Of a stretch of 64,000 nucleotides of DNA, positions 62,690-64,000 are shown piece after piece. Every line of letters begins with the position of its first letter. The first letter of the stretch is position 1. Origin of the DNA: Halocaridina rubra (lineage: Eukaryota > Arthropoda > Malacostraca > Decapoda > Atyidae). Below the pieces are notes generated by a model that was not told where the DNA came from, did not search any database, and saw nothing but the letters and a program-made list of their open reading frames with translations. The stretch covers positions 118,501-182,500 of the forward strand of contig JAXCGZ010009461.1 of assembly GCA_037179515.1 (NCBI GenBank), read 5' to 3'. The translations under genes were made by a program, and so were the position numbers.

Positions 62690-62745
62690 GTGGAAGTGTG
62701 TGCTTTGACTTGGCCACCCTTCCAAAGGGGATTGCTGACACTGCA
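62690..62745 (+). repeat. Repeat C 3' end
   Basis: gtgtgtgctttgacttggcc and acccttccaaaggggat. Confidence 0.55.
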
Positions 62746-62930
62746 ATTACCTAATTGGGCTTACGGGAAAGAGCCCTATGCTCGTAACTCCCCGTCTCTT
62801 GGTTGGTTCCATCTTTATGCTCAATGATACTTATCATATTGGTCCTTAAACCTTTAAATGGAGTTTGCATTAACTACCTCCTCTCTTAGCAAATTCCCAT
62901 CATCAACTATTTTTACACTATATGCCTATA
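62746..62930 (-). mobile_element. CR1-like LINE 3' end, antisense
   Basis: attacctaattgggcttacg, ggaaagagccctatgctcg and accttttaaa-like text encoding the WN/EE C-terminus in reverse. Confidence 0.7.
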
Positions 62931-63394
62931 TGTGTGTATTGAAAGAGATATATAAATATATATAAACAATTAAATAAGTATATTAATGAATGATATTTCA
63001 ATGAGCAAAGGAATTAATAATAATATAAATAGCGAATATTGTGGATAAATAAAAAAAAAAATTTAAGCTTGGACATTCCAAAAGAACTTCGTACTTTTGT
63101 TTGTAAAAGTTTTGTACTTGAACATCAGAGAAAAAAAAAATCAACGAAAACTTTATACAACTTATTTTGGGAAATAAAGAAGATATATCCACTCTCTTTT
63201 TTTTTTTTTTTTTTTTATTCTAATTGTCTCGTAGGTAGCGACTAAAAGGGATATTCTTGTTAGTGTAAGAAAGAGATATTTATGTCTCGTTTGTGTACTG
63301 CAGAAAATGGCTAAATTAGACGTAAATAATATTTCCAGTGCATCTTTAGACGTAAATGTCTAATCTTGTATATCTTACGTCTTGTAGGAGGCGG
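62931..63394. other. Intergenic, no feature
   Basis: AT-rich with a T-run at 63197-63216; no gene seen. Confidence 0.6.
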
Positions 63395-63620
63395 CTTTAC
63401 GGGATATCCTTGATAGTGGAGGGGAAGGAAATTCCAATCTTATTTCCCATGTTCCCCTGCGTGTCGAAAAATGCATCAACTAAACAAGGGGGATGGAGGG
63501 GATTGGAAAGTCCTCCCTTGGATTTTCTCCCCAAGTCAAGGTTTCGCTTTGACTCGGTCACCCCCTAATAAGGGGAATCATGGGCTTTTTGTATGTATAT
63601 ATGTATGTATGTATGTATGT
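63395..63620 (+). repeat. Dispersed repeat E copy with (TATG)n tail
   Basis: ggcggctttacgggatatcc, ccccaagtcaaggtttcgct, tttgactcggtcaccccc, then gtatgtatgtatgtatgta. Confidence 0.65.
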
Positions 63621-63644
63621 AATTACGTAATTGTACTTACGGTA

Positions 63645-63830
63645 TGTAATTAATTACCTAATTGTGTTTACGGGAAAGAGCTCCGAACTCGTAACTTCCC
63701 GTCTTCTGATCGGTTCCATTTTGTACTTAGTGATACTTATCATACTTGTCCTTAAAACTATGGCTTGAATTAGCATTAACTACCTCCTCGCTCAGCGATT
63801 TCCAATTATCAACTACTCTTACACTAAATA
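63645..63830 (-). mobile_element. CR1-like LINE 3' end, antisense
   Basis: attacctaattgtgtttacg, gggaaagagctccgaactcg, cgtcttctgatcggttcc and acttatcatacttgtcctta. Confidence 0.75.
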
Positions 63831-63832
63831 AA

Positions 63833-63834
<2 letters not shown>

Positions 63835-63863
<29 letters not shown>

Positions 63864-63905
63864 TGTATGTATGCATGTATGCATGTATGTATGTATGTAT
63901 GTATG
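63835..63905. repeat. (TATG)n microsatellite
   Basis: About 70 bp of TATG with two TGCA variants, between two antisense LINE tails. Confidence 0.95.
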
Positions 63906-64000
63906 TGATTACCTAATTGTGCTTACGGGAAAGAGCCCAAAGCTCGTAGCTTCCCGTCTCCTGATCGGTTCCATTTTGTATGTATGTATGTATGTATGGA
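63906..64000 (-). mobile_element. CR1-like LINE 3' end, antisense, with (TATG)n
   Basis: gtgattacctaattgtgctt, acgggaaagagcccaaagct and cgtctcctgatcggttcc; interrupted at 63977 by tatgtatg and cut by the window end. Confidence 0.7.

Overview
The window is animal nuclear DNA: intron-rich genes with GT-AG junctions, very low overall gene density, and long (AT)n, (CT)n and (ATT)n arrays, dispersed tRNA-derived SINE-like repeats, CR1-type LINE fragments and short TTAGG runs. This mix points to an arthropod, most likely a decapod crustacean (inference from repeat style; the species cannot be read from the sequence).

Two protein-coding genes are visible, both on the + strand. Gene 1 (33 exons, 221-38399) is the C-terminal half, about 1,890 residues, of a WDFY3/ALFY (Drosophila blue cheese) orthologue. 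It holds the late armadillo-like region, PH-BEACH, BEACH, WD40 repeats, a serine/acidic linker with a possible LC3-interacting motif, and the terminal FYVE zinc finger. The reading phase is continuous across every junction and the 5' half lies before base 1. Gene 2 (5 exons, 50692-58838, complete, 353 residues) is a bHLH transcription factor of the TCF23/TCF24 type. The genes are unrelated in function: one is a selective-autophagy scaffold, the other a DNA-binding regulator.

Layout: 1-38399 WDFY3 exons and repeat-filled introns; 38400-50691 WDFY3 3' UTR and intergenic repeats; 50692-58838 the bHLH gene; 58839-64000 its 3' UTR and then LINE tails, minisatellites and microsatellites.

The most striking signal is that many introns carry tandem arrays whose repeat unit is the exon-intron junction itself, meaning the splice site plus 11-105 bp of adjoining exon. 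Clear cases are both sides of WDFY3 exon 2, the acceptors of exons 6, 11 and 29, and above all the third bHLH exon, where a 130-bp unit holding the acceptor and most of the basic/helix-1 coding sequence occurs six extra times before the functional copy. The arrays create decoy splice sites; one, at exon 11, would add 18 residues in frame.
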